A stretch of 64,000 bases of DNA. Source: Cycas panzhihuaensis (Eukaryota > Cycadophyta). Where the stretch lies: NCBI GenBank assembly GCA_023213395.1, contig CM041465.1, positions 28,775,741-28,839,740 of the forward strand, given 5' to 3'. A model generated the notes under the pieces. The model saw only the letters and a list, made by a program, of their open reading frames with translations. It did not search any database and was not told the origin of the DNA. The position numbers were made by a program, and so were the translations under genes. Positions 60,893-64,000 of the stretch are shown one piece after another. Numbering within the stretch: the stretch's first letter is position 1; each line of letters starts with the position of its first letter.

Positions 60893-61840
60893 TATCATTT
60901 GTCACTTTAATCTAGTCTTAAATGAAGGGTTTGGCAAATATTTAATTTATTTCTCTAACATTCCTTTAATGGATATTCTTATACTCAGCCTTCACTCTTC
61001 AGTAGAGGTGAATTTTAGTGCCTTTCACTTTAGCCTAGTCTTTTGATGAAGGTCTTAATCAACACTATGACATTCTTCTTATTTTAGTATTATTTCTTAG
61101 AGGTCTAATCTTCATAAGTTCATACTTTTTAAATAGAGGATTTCACCATTTATTTCAATGGTCAATAAGTCCTTTTGTATCTATTTTAATGGTGTGCCAC
61201 TCTACTTATATGTGGAGATCAATAGGTTTACTCAAAGGCCCTTTAGTTTACTTGTAAAATATTTGCATATAAGCCTTACTATTTGCATGTCTTTATCCTA
61301 GTAATAGGTATCTTTCTACCTATCTACATGTAGTTTATTTAGCTTGCATGTGGCTATATTATCCTATATGTCACTGCTAAATACAATGTGTAATTTACTC
61401 AATAAACTAAGCAAAGTTCGTGCAACAAATATGACTCTAAAATACCTACATGTTAGTCTTTACATAATATATATATAAGTCAATAAAAAGATTCATTCAT
61501 ATCATATATATTACAAAGTTCATAGTGTAGAATAAAAAATATAATAAATCTTACTCAAATATATGATCAAGTATCTATAACTTGTTAAATATTATATCAT
61601 TAAATTTATCAAACAAGCATCTATAGATTGCTAATGGTTAGTCTCTCTTAAAAATTACACTAGTTATGTCTGCTTAGTAGTACTCAAACAACTATGTTTA
61701 AAAATAATTATTAGAGGGAAGTGCATTTGTATAAACACCTACAACCTATCTCAACAAACATCTTGTAACATGTGTGTAAAACCTACTAAATTTTTTAATT
61801 ACTCAACTTCATAAATAATATTATAACGTCTAAAAATATA
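60889..61840. other. AT-rich region, possibly decayed retrotransposon leader
   Basis: No gene seen. The right part borders the primer-site relic at 61841 and could be leader sequence of a minus-strand Copia. Confidence 0.35.
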
Positions 61841-61852
61841 GCTCTAATACCA
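61841..61852 (-). other. Primer-binding-site relic (Copia type)
   Basis: Minus-strand TGGTATTAGAGC, identical to the site at 15178-15189, followed on the right by TGTAAACTG, which could start an LTR running to about 62189. No matching second LTR was found, so this is a remnant. Confidence 0.5.
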
Positions 61853-62189
61853 TGTAAACTGTTCAAAATTAATTATAATAGGAATGAAAATCTAACTTAA
61901 TAGGAATAACTATCAAATAATATGAAAATTTATTACACATTTGTGACAAAATCTCAAAGTGAAGTCATCTCTTATTAATTTCAACAATGCATTATATATA
62001 CATAAATACAAGTCAAAAACAAAATCCTATTTGTAACTAATTGACATGTGATATGTGAGTTATAACCTCCAATGACTCGTCACTCATATATCAATCAAAT
62101 AACCCTAAAACTAATATGTTATAAAACTTTAAGAAGAGACTCATCACTAAAGCTATGAGCTATAAATAAACATTAACATGAATAATTAT

Positions 62190-62520
62190 TATTGGGTTAA
62201 TATTCATCACATGACCCTACATTAGAAATATATAGCACACAAACTTTAATAGTAAGTTAAGTAAGTTTATTTTTAATGTTAAGTTATACATTATTTTATA
62301 TTATTTTGAATTCAAGTTAAGGAGGACTCCTGCCCTTATCCAACAATATATACTTTGGGGTTAATACCCCTGGTGTTCATCAATATTACCATAGTAAATA
62401 GAATATTTGATGTATACTCTTTTACAGTGGCTTGAATACAATGATTTATTTGCTTATGATTTGTACAATTGATTGATTTATGTTTACTCACTCTGCTCTA
62501 TTCTCAATTTGAATCCAACA
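62190..62520 (+). repeat. LTR of a plus-strand Copia (331 bp)
   Basis: Reverse-complement match of 19434-19763. It ends TTGAATCCAACA and is followed by a primer site, so it is a 5' LTR. Confidence 0.85.
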
Positions 62521-62522
62521 TT

Positions 62523-62534
62523 TGGTATCATAGC
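62523..62534 (+). other. Primer-binding site
   Basis: TGGTATCATAGC two bases after the LTR, one mismatch from TGGTATCAGAGC. Confidence 0.75.
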
Positions 62535-63119
62535 AAACATGGGTGTATAGCCTCTAGCTCCTCATATGCTTAGTGAAAGTGCAATATATGATTGCTTATT
62601 GGATTCTTGGCAGATGTATCTACTCATTAGAGAAATCAGTTTGAAGTTTCACCTCCTTTGAAAGGACATCTCACTCTTTGAAATCAACATTCTACAAATT
62701 GGTCACCATCTCTTTACTAGGTATTTTTTTATGAGTTTATATATAAATATTTTTTAAATATTTCTCCATTAACATTGTAAGTGATAAGATCATATTATAT
62801 TGTATTGGCCTTCTACTTTTTGACCCTCATCCTCTGATCTAAGTATTGAGTATATCCTTCCTCTGTTGGCATCTTTATTGTTCTCCCAGTACTATACTAT
62901 AGCATATTCTATCCACTAAATATTTTTGTGTATACCATAATCACCTTGTCTATACTTTAATATATTCCATTTAATAATTTTTTTTATTTAATACTTTGTG
63001 CATTTATTTCCATAAAATCTATCCTCAGTGGCCACTCCCCCACCTTCACATATGTCTGGGTGTGCTACCATGGTAACACAAGACTAGTTTTAAACCCTAG
63101 CCACTCTAATACCACTTAT
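62535..63119 (+). other. Leader or spacer after the LTR, no gene recognised
   Basis: AT-rich with no gag motif on the plus strand. The element starting at 62190 therefore lacks recognisable coding sequence before the opposite-strand Copia begins. Confidence 0.4.
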
Positions 63120-64000
63120 CATAGGCTGCTTGGGACAACTTTTGAGGAGTCAGGGTTGTGGTAAAAGTAGAGTCATCATCAACATAGTTGGCTTCAAAGG
63201 ATGGTGAGCCAGTTAGGCGAACAAGTTTGCCATCAAGAATTCAGGTCATAACCACAGCATTTGAAGGAGGGTGAATGACATAAAGAGTTTGATTATCTGT
63301 AGTTACAGTCAAATCAAATCCATGAGAGATAAGGGTGGATAGAGAGAGCAGGTTCTTCTTTAGAGTATGAATATATAAAACATCAACAAGTGTAAAATCT
63401 AGAAGGCTTAGGAGTTTTAAGAAAATAGTTCCAAGTCCTTCGACTGGCTGAGATAATTTATCAACCATGTATATAACACCACAAACTTCAGAGTCAAAAT
63501 CCTGAAAGAACTGGCAATGACAAGTCATGTGTTATGTTTCTTTAGTATCCATGATCCACGATGAAGTATTTGAGATGGCATTATTTGTAAAAGTGAATAA
63601 GCATAGCCACAATGAGCCTTAATATACTTAGTGGATCTATCAATAACATTTGATGAATTAGTCCCAATTCTTTGAAGGTGTGCGTGAGCAAATTGCATTC
63701 CACCAAAAGTATCTTTAAAAGAAGTATTATCAATATTATGTACACCATATTGTTGTTGATAACTTGGTAGTTTATTGGTGGAATTTCTGTAATTTTTGAC
63801 ATAATGTCTTTTTCTATTATACCTTTGGTATACAATTGTTTGATTTCTAATCCTATAAGAAGTATTGGGCTGTTTGGATTATCTCTGATTACTGGATCTA
63901 GGTCCATGTTGGTTATTTTGGCCTTGGCCTTGAGACTATTTTTGTTGGAGTTGAGGAGTCTGTTGACTAAGAGGACGCTATCCTTGTTAACTACCTCTTC
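63120..64000 (-). pseudogene. Copia gag end and protease (minus strand, runs off the window)
   Basis: Reading leftward from 64000: a Gln-rich gag tail, then in shifted frames a segment with FGGMQFAHAHLQRIGTN (about 63680), a protease-like SWIMDTKET (about 63550) and a clean 95-residue piece (63528-63241) with VDVLYIHTLKKNLLSLSTLI. This is the usual motif between protease and integrase. It would position the element's protease, but the DTG-like triplet reads DTK. Beyond about 63200 the frame stays protein-like (QAAYDKWY) but does not reach the expected WHxRxGH motif. It then meets a primer-site-like AGTGGTATTAGAGTGG (minus strand, about 63093-63108). Integrase and RT are absent within the window. 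Confidence 0.7.

Overview
The window reads as nuclear DNA of a land plant, most likely a seed plant with a large, repeat-rich genome. It is almost entirely nested transposable elements. Every recognisable gene belongs to an LTR retrotransposon or a LINE, except one antisense, intron-bearing ORF carried inside a retrotransposon. I see no free-standing host gene, tRNA, rRNA or CRISPR. The species cannot be named from the sequence. Plant clues are Copia elements with the TGGTATCAGAGC primer site, Tat-like Ty3/Gypsy elements with an extra RNase H, and a LINE with a C-terminal RNase H. Nearly all reading frames are broken. Many stops are TAG, TAA or TGA where the family has Gln, Trp or Arg, as expected of C-to-T decay in silenced, methylated DNA.

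Layout. 1-1088: 5' end of a minus-strand Copia (gag, primer site, LTR), inserted into a decayed plus-strand Copia (1089-4302, LTR 4303-~4782). ~4783-17570: an old plus-strand Gypsy element, split by a nearly complete minus-strand Copia (8424-15636, LTRs of 448 and 447 bp, target duplication ATCTT). 17583-19185: a 1.6-kb TA-rich microsatellite. 19434-20450: LTR and internally deleted gag of a minus-strand Copia.

21300-47577: a plus-strand Copia whose RNase H is interrupted by a 22.6-kb GC-richer insert (24168-46772). The insert is a Tat-like Gypsy element with LTRs of about 2.5 kb. A second Tat-like element in the opposite orientation (33950-43339) lies inside it. Both have gag and protease but have lost most of RT and integrase. 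Both keep a separate RNase H ORF near the 3' LTR and share the same primer-site sequence. The outer one also carries an antisense ORF with a good GT-AG intron that resembles plant mobile-domain proteins.

~47800-59454: a plus-strand LINE (zinc-knuckle ORF1, endonuclease, RT, RNase H, poly-A tail), split within RNase H by a full-length Copia (53685-59044, target duplication AGAGC). 59455-64000: AT-rich spacer with a short AT microsatellite, LTR and primer-site relics, and a minus-strand Copia gag/protease at the right edge.

How the parts relate. The nesting gives relative ages: the Gypsy at 4.8-17.5 kb predates the Copia in it; the Copia at 21.3-47.6 kb predates the outer Tat element, which predates the inner one; the LINE predates its Copia. 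The Tat pair looks non-autonomous. Each retains what packaging and priming would need but would depend on RT and integrase supplied by relatives.
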